Shown in pieces: positions 43,799 to 51,411 of a DNA stretch of 64,000 bases. A model generated the notes under the pieces. It made no database searches. It worked only from the letters and a program-made list of their open reading frames with translations, and was not told where the DNA came from. Both the position numbers and the translations under genes were made by a program. Origin of the DNA: Halobacteria archaeon AArc-dxtr1 (GTDB lineage: Archaea > Halobacteriota > Halobacteria > Halobacteriales > Natrialbaceae); NCBI GenBank assembly GCA_025517425.1, contig JAOPJY010000001.1:124001-188000 (forward strand). The letters run 5' to 3'. The number at the start of each line of letters is the position of its first letter. The stretch's first letter is position 1.

Positions 43799-44029
43799 AT
43801 GGTTCATGCCTTCATCATGGTGAAGACGGCTGCGGGAATGTCCGAGGGGCTGCTCGACGTCGTCCGCGATCTGGCCTCCGTCGAGGACGCACACATCGTC
43901 GCGGGCAACTACGACATCATCGCGGAGGTCGACGCTCCAGAGATCTACGACGTGTTGCAGGCCTCGTCGTCGAGCATCCAGCAACTGGAGGGAGTCACCG
44001 AAACCAAGACCTACATCGCGATGGACTGA
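43799..44029 (+). CDS. Stand-alone Lrp/AsnC RAM-domain protein (second copy)
   Basis: A 76-residue paralogue of the RAM protein at 42726-42956: the same length, with identical ends (AFIMVK near the start, HIVAG in the middle, TYIAMD at the C-terminus). It is divergent from trkA with 123 bases between the starts. Both copies therefore flank trkA. The divergent middle helices suggest different ligands. A TATA-like CTTTAGTCATGATA lies at 43763-43776. Confidence 0.88.
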   Translation: MVHAFIMVKTAAGMSEGLLDVVRDLASVEDAHIVAGNYDIIAEVDAPEIYDVLQASSSSIQQLEGVTETKTYIAMD

Positions 44030-44110
44030 GCGGCCGGTTGGCCCGCCGTCGTCTATCTTCCCGGCCGGCTCGCTCCATCCAGATTCCCGGGCGTCCCGAT
44101 TCCAACCGTC

Positions 44111-45823
44111 CTACTCCTCCCCTGTCGGCGCCAGACGATAGACGCCGTTGTCCGTGAGTGCGTACAGTTCGCCGTCGGAATCCTCGGCGAACGAAAGGAG
44201 TTGTCCGAACGTACCAGCGTCCGCCGCTGCAAACGAGACGATCTCGGTCTCCCACTCTGCCTGTAGATCCGTCGGATCGGACGGCACTGACGCGAACACG
44301 CGCTCGCCGTGTTGGAGATCGCCGAAGACGTACCGACCGCCGAATCCGGGGACCGCCTCCCCACCGTAGACGTGTCCACCGATGACGCAGACGCCGTTGA
44401 CGTCGCCCTCCGTGGGTGGCTCGTTCGGATACTCGATGATGGGGTCGACGAAGGACTCGCCCCCGCGAGCGTCCGTCTCGCTGGGGCAGTCGTCTCCGTG
44501 CAGGCAGTGACTTCCCTCCGTGACGTTCCAGCCGAGGTTCATCCCCGACTCGACCAGATAGACGGCCTCCCAGGTGACCTCGCCGACGTCGCCGACGAAG
44601 TACCGATCGCCGTCGAAGCTGGTTCGCCACGGGTTTCGCAGCCCCCAGGCGTAGTACTCGTCGCGGTGATCCGGGTCGTCGGAAAGCGGGTTGTCGTCCG
44701 GAAGTGCGTATCCGTCCTCGCCGTCTGGGTCGTCGGGCCCGTCTGGATCGGTTCGTGGATGGTGAGTCGGATCGCTGTCGACGTCGAGTCGGAGGATGCC
44801 GCCGTGCGGGGTCCCATCCACGCCAGTCTCCTGGCCGAAGTGGGCCGTCCCGAAGCCGCCGTCTCCCATCGGCACGTACAGGTAGCCGTCCGGACCGAAG
44901 CGAAGGTCGCCCGAGGAGTGGATGTCCTCGGGATTGGGCGTCTCCATGATCGTCCGCTCGGAGGTAAGCGACGCGCCGGTGTGGTCGTCCTCGACGGTGA
45001 ACTCGGAGAGGACGGCCGTGTGGCTGTAGTCGTCCGGTGTCCCCTCTCGCGAGGGGGCGCTGTACCGGACGAACAGCCGCCCGTTGTCTGCGAACTCGGG
45101 GTGGAGTTCGATCCCGAGCAGCCCGATATCGGCGCCGGCGACGGTGATCTCGTCTCCGAGGTCGAGCAACGGCTCGTCGAGTTGCTCGTCGCCGTCCCAC
45201 ACCGAAATCTCCCCATACAGCGAGGCGACGTACCGCAGATCCGAGCCGGGAACGAACTCGAGGCCGACGACCATGTCGATACCGGTCGCTACCGGCTCGA
45301 GCGCTACCGTCTCCGGGAGCTGGGCGTACTCGATCGTCGCCGATGCCGACTCGGTATCGTCGGCCGTATGGACGGTGATTTCGTGGTCTCCGACTGCCAA
45401 CCCGGCCGTCTCCAGATCGAACTCGACCGCCTCCTCGGTATCCGGTTCGAGAGTGAGCGACTCTCCCGCTCGCACGTCCCCGTCGACGCGGAACTCCACG
45501 TCCTGTGTTCCCTCGCTTCCGCCCGTGTTCTCGACCGTCGCGGTGACCGTACTCGTCTCCCCGTACGCGACCGCTTCCGAGGAGAGTTCGAGCGACCGGA
45601 GATCGAAGACTGCGGCCCCGTTCTCGCCCTCATCGCCTGGCTCCTCCCCGTCGTCGGATTCTTCATCGTCGCCTTCGCTGTCGTCTCCCTCCTCGCCGAG
45701 TTCCTCATCCAGAACGTCCGCACAGCCGGCGATGCCGACGATTCCGGTCGCCGCCGCTACTCGAAGAAAGTGACGTCGCTGACCGTCCTGCGCGTCGTCG
45801 TCGACGCGCTCCTCTCGTGACAT
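44111..45823 (-). CDS. Lipoprotein PQQ-dependent sugar dehydrogenase with CARDB-like domain
   Basis: A 570-residue exported protein. Tat motif RRHFLR and lipobox GIAGC (Cys34) precede an acidic linker. A CARDB-like beta-sandwich spans about residues 75-165, and a six-bladed propeller of the soluble aldose sugar dehydrogenase (Asd/GDH-B) type fills the rest: TGIDMVVGLEFVPGSDLRYV, LLGIELHPEFADNGRLFVRY, HSSGDLRFGPDGYLYV and AWGLRNPWRTSFD. Such enzymes oxidise external aldoses with PQQ; PQQ genes are not in the window, so activity depends on PQQ supply. Confidence 0.88.
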   Translation of the reverse strand: MSREERVDDDAQDGQRRHFLRVAAATGIVGIAGCADVLDEELGEEGDDSEGDDEESDDGEEPGDEGENGAAVFDLRSLELSSEAVAYGETSTVTATVENTGGSEGTQDVEFRVDGDVRAGESLTLEPDTEEAVEFDLETAGLAVGDHEITVHTADDTESASATIEYAQLPETVALEPVATGIDMVVGLEFVPGSDLRYVASLYGEISVWDGDEQLDEPLLDLGDEITVAGADIGLLGIELHPEFADNGRLFVRYSAPSREGTPDDYSHTAVLSEFTVEDDHTGASLTSERTIMETPNPEDIHSSGDLRFGPDGYLYVPMGDGGFGTAHFGQETGVDGTPHGGILRLDVDSDPTHHPRTDPDGPDDPDGEDGYALPDDNPLSDDPDHRDEYYAWGLRNPWRTSFDGDRYFVGDVGEVTWEAVYLVESGMNLGWNVTEGSHCLHGDDCPSETDARGGESFVDPIIEYPNEPPTEGDVNGVCVIGGHVYGGEAVPGFGGRYVFGDLQHGERVFASVPSDPTDLQAEWETEIVSFAAADAGTFGQLLSFAEDSDGELYALTDNGVYRLAPTGEE

Positions 45824-45845
45824 GGGCTGTCACTTTCACGGTTGC

Positions 45846-45857
45846 GTATATATGTAT
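45846..45857 (-). promoter_or_regulatory. TATA box of the sugar dehydrogenase gene
   Basis: On the minus strand ATACATATATAC lies 23-34 bases before the ATG at 45823, the right distance for a leaderless transcript. Confidence 0.55.
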
Positions 45858-45904
45858 TGGCCGTAGTCACGCACGATGTGAACGACGGGGCTCGTGTGGC
45901 CGTG

Positions 45905-45950
45905 CTCACTTCTGAACGACGTCCGCGGGTACTCACTCCTGAACGACGTC
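45905..45950 (+). repeat. Duplicated 3' end of tmk
   Basis: CTCACTTCTGAACGACGTC (45905-45923) and CTCACTCCTGAACGACGTC (45932-45950) match at 18 of 19 bases with a 27-bp period. The second copy covers the last codons and stop of tmk; the first lies just beyond the stop and repeats them, including a stop codon. It is probably a small tandem slippage product. Confidence 0.75.
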
Positions 45951-46529
45951 AGCAAGCACCGATTCGACGCGTTCCCGGACGTCCGTCGGTGCTCGCGTCG
46001 CGTCGATGCGGACGAACCGGTCTGGCTCCTGGTCGATGAGTCGCTCGTAGTTTGCCCGTACCGACGCGAGGTAGTCAGCGCGCTCGAACTTGTTCGTCGC
46101 GCCCGCCCGAGAGGCTGCGGTCTCGGCGTCGACGTCGAGGTAAATCGTCAGGTCCGGTTCAATCGAGAAGGGTCGGTGAACGTCGCGGACGTACTCGAGT
46201 GGGTCCGGGACGTCGAGCCGCTCCACCGTTTCGAGGGTCGCCCCTTGATAGGCGTACCGGGAGTCGGCGTAGCGATCCGAGATCACGAGGTCGCCCCGAT
46301 TCAGTGCGGGTTCGACCACCCGCGAGAGGTGGTCTGCGTGATCTGCTGTGTACAGAAACAGCTCCGCGAGCGAATCGGCGTCGTCGTCCTCGATCGAGCG
46401 GTAGACGGCGTCGCCGTACCAGGAGTGGGTCGGCTCGCGGGTGAACGTCGCGTCGGGGTAGGCCTCCTGTAGTCCCTCCCAGACGGTGGTCTTCCCGCTG
46501 CCGTCTAACCCCTCGAGCGTGACGAGCAT
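45933..46529 (-). CDS. tmk: Thymidylate kinase
   Basis: A 198-residue P-loop kinase phosphorylating dTMP to dTDP. The P-loop GLDGSGKTT is at residues 7-15; the DR motif is in [17 protein letters not shown]; the FTREPT motif carries the catalytic-type Arg; the lid follows [14 protein letters not shown]. Length is normal. It is divergent from the SDR gene (84-base gap). The final codons are duplicated downstream (45905-45950) without effect on the protein. Confidence 0.93.
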   Translation of the reverse strand: MLVTLEGLDGSGKTTVWEGLQEAYPDATFTREPTHSWYGDAVYRSIEDDDADSLAELFLYTADHADHLSRVVEPALNRGDLVISDRYADSRYAYQGATLETVERLDVPDPLEYVRDVHRPFSIEPDLTIYLDVDAETAASRAGATNKFERADYLASVRANYERLIDQEPDRFVRIDATRAPTDVRERVESVLADVVQE

Positions 46530-46613
46530 ACCCCGACATGGCCGCGGCCGGTACTAGAATCTACCTTTCCTGTTCGGGCCTACCTATTTGTCTCCCCAGA
46601 CGCACTATCCCGT

Positions 46614-47549
46614 ATGAAGATACTCGTTGCAGGCGGTACTGGCTTCATCGGCTCGTCCCTGTGTACGGAACTGGTCAGCCGGGGCCACGAGGTGACCGCA
46701 CTCTCACGACGTCCAGACGCGAGCGCGGTTCCCGAGGCCGTCGCAGTCGAGTCAGGCGACGTCACCGACTACGATTCGATCGCCTCGACCGTCGCGAGCC
46801 ACGAGGCGATCGTCAACCTCGTTGCCCTCTCGCCACTGTTCGAACCACCGAGGGGAACGACTCACGAGGCGGTCCACCTCGACGGCACCGAGAATCTCAT
46901 ACGGGCTGCCGAAGATGCCGGTGTCGACCGGTTCGTGCAACTGAGCGCGCTCGACGCCGATCCGCGGGCCGACACCGACTACCTTCGGGCGAAGGGGCGC
47001 GCCGAGGCCGTCGTCGAGGCCGCCAACCTCGAGTGGACGATCGTCCGGCCGTCGATCGTCTTCGGCGACGGCGACGAGTTCCTCGGGTTCGTTCGGATGG
47101 TGACGACACCGTACCTCACCGGACTTCCCGGAGGTGGCACGACTCGGTTCCAGCCCATCTGGATCGGAGACTTCGTCGAGTTGCTCGCTGCGATCCCCGA
47201 AGACGACGCCCACGTGGGTGAGACCTACGAGATTGGCGGGCCCGAGGTACTTACGCTTGCAGACGTCACGCGGCTCGTCCACCGCGCATCGGGGCGGTCG
47301 GTTCGGATCGCACCGGTTCCGATGCCACTGGCGAAAATCGGGCTCTCAGCACTCGGTCCCGTCCCCCTCGTCCCGTTCGGGCCGGACCAGGCCCGCAGCC
47401 TCGGGATCGACAATACGGTGGCGGATAACGACATCTCGGCGTTCGGTCGCTCGCCAGAAGACCTCACGACCCTCTCGGCGTATCTCTCGTCCGACGTCGG
47501 CGCGAGGAGTCCCGGCGCGGCGTCGTCGACTCCCGCGCCGTCCGAGTGA
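46614..47549 (+). CDS. SDR-family NAD(P)-binding protein (NDUFA9-like)
   Basis: A 311-residue atypical/extended SDR. The nucleotide-binding motif GGTGFIGSSL is at residues 7-16, followed by LSRRPD (basic residues favouring NADP). The mid-region FVQLSALDADPRADTDYLRAKGRAE carries the YxxxK pair, and TIVRPSIVFGDGDEFLGF is typical of the NDUFA9/complex-I-assembly subgroup. The true substrate is unknown. It is followed by a 224-base gap with several palindromes before cetZ1. Confidence 0.88.
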   Translation: MKILVAGGTGFIGSSLCTELVSRGHEVTALSRRPDASAVPEAVAVESGDVTDYDSIASTVASHEAIVNLVALSPLFEPPRGTTHEAVHLDGTENLIRAAEDAGVDRFVQLSALDADPRADTDYLRAKGRAEAVVEAANLEWTIVRPSIVFGDGDEFLGFVRMVTTPYLTGLPGGGTTRFQPIWIGDFVELLAAIPEDDAHVGETYEIGGPEVLTLADVTRLVHRASGRSVRIAPVPMPLAKIGLSALGPVPLVPFGPDQARSLGIDNTVADNDISAFGRSPEDLTTLSAYLSSDVGARSPGAASSTPAPSE

Positions 47550-47625
47550 GTGGTGCGTGTTCACTCGAGTCACATCTCATCGATCGGAAACGTGGCTGAT
47601 CGTGAACATGAATATCGAGGGAGCT

Positions 47626-47652
47626 GTTCTCACAGAACGGTCCCAAATTGGG
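47626..47652 (+). promoter_or_regulatory. Two adjacent palindromes upstream of cetZ1
   Basis: GTTCT-CAC-AGAAC (47626-47638) and CCCAA-A-TTGGG (47642-47652) lie 122-148 bases before the cetZ1 ATG and about 70 bases upstream of its TATA box. Either could be a dimer-binding site. No known haloarchaeal motif is matched. Confidence 0.35.
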
Positions 47653-47721
47653 GACTTTCCGGCGCCTGTCCGGTGATCTGTGGCGATATCCAATTATGCG
47701 AGAAATTCACATTATCACAAG

Positions 47722-47731
47722 GCTTATAAGC
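47722..47731 (+). promoter_or_regulatory. Palindromic TATA box of cetZ1
   Basis: GCTTATAAGC is a perfect 10-bp palindrome with a central TTATAA, 43-52 bases before the ATG at 47774. Transcription would start near 47753, leaving a 5' leader of about 20 bases. The preceding AT-rich TTCACATTATCACAAG may include the BRE region. Confidence 0.55.
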
Positions 47732-47773
47732 TTCATTGCTCTGGTATCAAGCCACGGAGCCCCCTGACCAACA

Positions 47774-48958
47774 ATGAAGCTGGCGATGATCGGATTCGGA
47801 CAGGCCGGTGGCAAGATCGTCGATCGATTTCTCGATTTCGACGATCGGACCGATAGCGGGATCGTTCGTGCGGCGATCGCCGTTAATTCCGCGAAAGCGG
47901 ACCTCATGGGACTGGACCGAATACCAGAGGAGAACCGCGTGCTCATCGGCCAGGCCCGGGTAAAGGGCCACGGCGTGGGCGCAGACAACGAACTCGGCGC
48001 GGAAATCGCCGAAGAGGATATCGACGAGGTACAGAACGCCATCGACGCGATCCCGACCCACGAGGTCGACGCGTTTCTGGTCGTCGCCGGCATGGGCGGC
48101 GGGACGGGCTCGGGCGGTGCCCCGGTTCTGGCCAAACACCTGAAGCGAATCTATACGATTCCTGTCTACGGGCTGGGCGTTCTCCCCGGCACGGACGAAG
48201 GCGGCATCTACACGCTAAACGCCGCGCGTTCGTTCCAGACGTTCGTCCGCGAAGTCGACAACCTGCTGGTCTTCGACAACGACTCTTGGCGACAGACCGG
48301 CGAGTCCGTCGAAGGCAGCTACGAGCAGATCAACGAGGAAATCGTTCGACGCTTCGGCGTGCTGTTCGGCGCCGGCGAGGTCGGCGACGGCCAGGAGATC
48401 GCCGAAAGCGTCGTCGACTCCTCGGAGATCATCAACACCCTCTCGGGTGGCGGTGTCTCGACGGTCGGCTACGCCTCCGAGGAGGTCGATCTCGACACCG
48501 GTGGCGGCGGTGGCCTTCTCGCACGATTTACCGGTGGCACGGGTGGCAGTGACGCCTTAGACGCCGCGAACACGACCAACCGGATCACGAGTCTGGTCCG
48601 AAAGGCCGCCCTCGGTCGACTCACGCTTCCCTGTGAGATCGAAGGCACCGAGCGAGCGCTGCTCGTTCTCTCCGGCCCCTCCGAGTACTTAAATCGGAAA
48701 GGCATCGAACGCGGCCGCAAGTGGCTCGAAGAGGAAACCGGCAGTATGGAGGTCCGCGGCGGGGACTTCCCACGTAACGAGCCCGAGGTATCGGCGGCGA
48801 TCCTCCTCTCGGGCGTCACCAACGTCCCTCGAATCAAGCGCCTCCAGCAGGTCGCGATCGAGGCCCAGGACAACATGGAAGACATCCGCGAAGAGAGCGA
48901 CGAGAACCTAGAGGACCTCGTCGAGGACGAGGAAGACGAACTCGAACCGCTGTTCTAG
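47774..48958 (+). CDS. cetZ1: Tubulin-like protein CetZ1
   Basis: A 394-residue GTPase of the CetZ group of the tubulin/FtsZ superfamily. The N-terminal FGQAGGKIVDRF and the T4 loop GGGTGSG at residues 108-114 bind GTP; GVLPGTDEGGIYTLNAARSF and the T7-loop region are CetZ-like, and TNRITSLVRKAALGRLTLP and the C-terminal acidic tail ending DELEPLF closely resemble Haloferax CetZ1 (DELESLF). CetZ1 controls rod formation and motility there. The head of a cetZ1-cofC-cofG run. Confidence 0.95.
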   Translation: MKLAMIGFGQAGGKIVDRFLDFDDRTDSGIVRAAIAVNSAKADLMGLDRIPEENRVLIGQARVKGHGVGADNELGAEIAEEDIDEVQNAIDAIPTHEVDAFLVVAGMGGGTGSGGAPVLAKHLKRIYTIPVYGLGVLPGTDEGGIYTLNAARSFQTFVREVDNLLVFDNDSWRQTGESVEGSYEQINEEIVRRFGVLFGAGEVGDGQEIAESVVDSSEIINTLSGGGVSTVGYASEEVDLDTGGGGGLLARFTGGTGGSDALDAANTTNRITSLVRKAALGRLTLPCEIEGTERALLVLSGPSEYLNRKGIERGRKWLEEETGSMEVRGGDFPRNEPEVSAAILLSGVTNVPRIKRLQQVAIEAQDNMEDIREESDENLEDLVEDEEDELEPLF

Positions 48959-49016
48959 CCGTCTTTCCACTGCTCGTCCGACGCGCTTTTGCTCGCGTAC
49001 TGAGAAGCCAGACAGC

Positions 49017-49679
49017 ATGCACGTCGTCGTCCCGTATGCCGCCGATACTCCGAAGACGCGCCTCGAACCGGCACTCGACGCCGGGGAGCGCCGCCGGCTG
49101 GCACGGACGATGCTCGAAGACGTGATCCGCGCGATCCGGGCAACCGATCGCGAGCCGACCGTTCTCGCAACCGGCGCAATCCAGTCACCTCTCGGCGCGT
49201 CAGTCACCGTCGACGACCGTCCGCTCACAGAGGCGGTCAACGCCGTCCTCGGGGATCGCCTTCCCGAGGGACCGGTCGCCATTGTGATGGCCGACCTCGC
49301 ACTCGCGACTCCCGACGCGCTCGGACGTCTCTTCGACGCCTCCGGTGACGTCGTCGTCGCCCCGGGGCGGGGCGTCGGCACCAACGCGATCGTGGTCCGC
49401 CATCCATCGTTCCGTGTCGACTACCACGGTGGCTCGTTCGTCGATCACGAGGCTGCTGCCCGGGAGTGTGGCGCCGCCTTCAACACAGTCGACTCCCGGC
49501 GGCTCGGAACCGACATCGACGAACCAGCAGACCTCGTGGAGGCGTTCGTCCACGGTCCGGGTCGGACACCCGATCTCCTCCGGACGTTCGGTTTCGAACT
49601 CGATCGCGAGAAGGGCCGAGTGTCGATTCGCCGTAGTGGGGAGGGTGTCGATGTCGCTGACCGATCGTCGTCGTTCTGA
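49017..49679 (+). CDS. cofC: 2-phospho-L-lactate guanylyltransferase
   Basis: A 220-residue nucleotidyltransferase of coenzyme F420 synthesis, activating 2-phospholactate with GTP (or phosphoenolpyruvate in some species). It shows MHVVVPYAADTPKTRLEPAL (the KTRL nucleotide loop), IVMADLALATPDALGRLF (metal-binding Asp), PGRGVGTNAIVVRHPSFRVD and TDIDEPADLVE. Length is normal. It lies 58 bases after cetZ1 and 62 before cofG on the same strand, consistent with co-transcription. Confidence 0.92.
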   Translation: MHVVVPYAADTPKTRLEPALDAGERRRLARTMLEDVIRAIRATDREPTVLATGAIQSPLGASVTVDDRPLTEAVNAVLGDRLPEGPVAIVMADLALATPDALGRLFDASGDVVVAPGRGVGTNAIVVRHPSFRVDYHGGSFVDHEAAARECGAAFNTVDSRRLGTDIDEPADLVEAFVHGPGRTPDLLRTFGFELDREKGRVSIRRSGEGVDVADRSSSF

Positions 49680-49741
49680 GTCGATCCACAATATCGGTCG
49701 AAGTGAAGGGCTTATGTCCCGAGCAACGCCACCAACTGGTA

Positions 49742-50881
49742 ATGATCCCCGGCGCGGACGAGTACGGCGTCTCCCTCTCGATCGACGACGCAGTCGTCGA
49801 GGAACTCCTCGCGACCACTCCAGCCGACGTCGCGGCGCCCGCGGAGCTCTCGTTCGCCCGGAACGTCTTCGTCCCACTGACCACCGCCTGTCGATACACC
49901 TGTACCTACTGTACCTACTTCGACCCGCCGGGAGCCGCCTCGCTGCTCTCTCTGGAGGAGGTTCGCGAGATCTGCCAGCGCGGTGCCGACGCCGGCTGTA
50001 CCGAGGCGCTGTTTACCTTCGGCGACGATCCCGACGACCGCTACACTGAGATTCACGACCAACTCGCCGACTGGGGCTACGATTCGATCCACGAGTACCT
50101 GCGGGCGGCCTGCGAGGTTGCCCTGGAGGAGGGGCTGCTTCCCCACTCGAACCCCGGCGACCAGACCCGCGAGCAGATGGCGACCGTTGCGGACGTCAAC
50201 GCGAGCATGGGCGTGATGCTCGAGACGACCGCCGACGTCGGCGCCCACGCCGGCTCCCGAACGAAATCGCCCGGCCAGCGCCTGCACACGATTCGCACCG
50301 CGGGTGAGCTCGACGTCGCGTTCACCACCGGCATTCTCGTCGGCATCGGCGAGTCCTGGCGCGACCGCGCGGAGAGCCTGCTCGCGATCTCCGAGCTCCA
50401 CGCACGCTACGGCCACGTACAGGAGGTCATCGTCCAGCCGGTCGTCGACAACGAGCGCTGGTCGGGGGGCACGCCGGACGTCGAGACGATGCGCCGGGTG
50501 ACGGCGATGGCTCGCGCCGCCTTGCCCCCAGAAATTTCGGTCCAGGTGCCGCCGAACCTCGCACCTGCTCGCGAGCTAATCGACTGCGGCGTCGACGACC
50601 TGGGAGGCGTCTCACCGGTCACCGACGACCACATCAACCCCGACTACGCTTGGCCCGCGCTCGAAGAGCTCGAAGAAATTGCCGACGCCGCCGACGTCCC
50701 CCTCCGTGAGCGGTTGCCAACCTACGAGCGCTTCTTCCCTGCGGACCTCCGAACCGACGCGTTCGACGGCCCACTCGCCCCAGGTGCGGACGACGGGGCC
50801 TGGCTCTCTCCGACAATCCACGAGGCAATCGCGGCCGACGGCGAGGCCGGCCGACGCTACCGGAGGGTTCTCCGCGGATGA
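49742..50881 (+). CDS. cofG: FO synthase subunit CofG
   Basis: A 379-residue radical SAM enzyme that, with CofH, builds the deazaflavin FO, the F420 chromophore. The start is ATG 49742 (MIPGADEYGVSL). The cluster motif is in PLTTACRYTCTYCTYFDPPG (CxxxCxxC). Further conserved pieces are EALFTFGDDPDDRY, SMGVMLETTAD, HAGSRTKSPGQRL, TTGILVGIGESWRDRAESLL and VQVPPNLAPARELIDCGVDD. cofH is not in the window. Confidence 0.93.
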   Translation: MIPGADEYGVSLSIDDAVVEELLATTPADVAAPAELSFARNVFVPLTTACRYTCTYCTYFDPPGAASLLSLEEVREICQRGADAGCTEALFTFGDDPDDRYTEIHDQLADWGYDSIHEYLRAACEVALEEGLLPHSNPGDQTREQMATVADVNASMGVMLETTADVGAHAGSRTKSPGQRLHTIRTAGELDVAFTTGILVGIGESWRDRAESLLAISELHARYGHVQEVIVQPVVDNERWSGGTPDVETMRRVTAMARAALPPEISVQVPPNLAPARELIDCGVDDLGGVSPVTDDHINPDYAWPALEELEEIADAADVPLRERLPTYERFFPADLRTDAFDGPLAPGADDGAWLSPTIHEAIAADGEAGRRYRRVLRG

Positions 50882-51060
50882 GTTCGGGGTCGCGTCTCCG
50901 GGGCAAATTCTAGCGCTTCAAATCCCCTCTCGTTCTCTCAACCCGAACTGTATCCGTATTTGATGTATCACCTCAATTCGAACCAGTTCGATGTTCTCTG
51001 CCCGAACGCGAGCGCGCTGACCGGTAGAACCAAGTCGATTCCATCCACTCGAGAGTGTGT

Positions 51061-51387
51061 ATGAGCGACGATATCGACGACGAATCCGATCAACTGACGG
51101 TCGTCACTTCCGGCGACGCCCTCTCCTCAATTCCGGTTTCGGCCGTTTCCGAGACGGCCCACGAAGTAGTCGTTACAATGTTATTACCGAGTGGTGATAC
51201 GTTTTCAGACAGGTTCTCGAAGCCACCGGTGTGGGGATCGAACTGCGATCTCAAACGGCTGCTCGACCACGTCGGAATCGGACCGGACGAGATGGACGAC
51301 CTCGTCGGTGAGAAGCTGCCCTGCGACCGAACGATCTACGAGACCGGAATCGAGTTCGAGATCGATCTCGACGCACTCTCCGAGTAG
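51061..51387 (+). CDS. Small acidic haloarchaeal protein
   Basis: A 108-residue protein. The first 15 residues are acidic. The rest (VPVSAVSETAHEVVVTMLLP-like segment, then DRFSKPPVWGSNCDLKRLLD, then GIGPDEMDDLVGEKLPCDRT) is compact with two Cys. It recurs as a single-domain protein in haloarchaea; I recognise no function. No signal peptide is present. It is convergent with the large oxidoreductase (24-base gap). Confidence 0.65.
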   Translation: MSDDIDDESDQLTVVTSGDALSSIPVSAVSETAHEVVVTMLLPSGDTFSDRFSKPPVWGSNCDLKRLLDHVGIGPDEMDDLVGEKLPCDRTIYETGIEFEIDLDALSE

Positions 51388-51411
51388 CGCTAGTGGCGTC
51401 GGAAGCGCTCC

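Noticed and set aside
47610-47675. 22-codon frame (starting MNIEGAVLTERS) upstream of cetZ1
   Set aside because: It is too short, lies over the palindromes and upstream of the cetZ1 TATA box, and has no ribosome-binding site or motif.
50910-50950. TTCAAATCC-like string resembling a tRNA T-loop
   Set aside because: No acceptor, D-arm or anticodon stem can be folded around it. No other tRNA-like T-loop in the window survived folding by eye.
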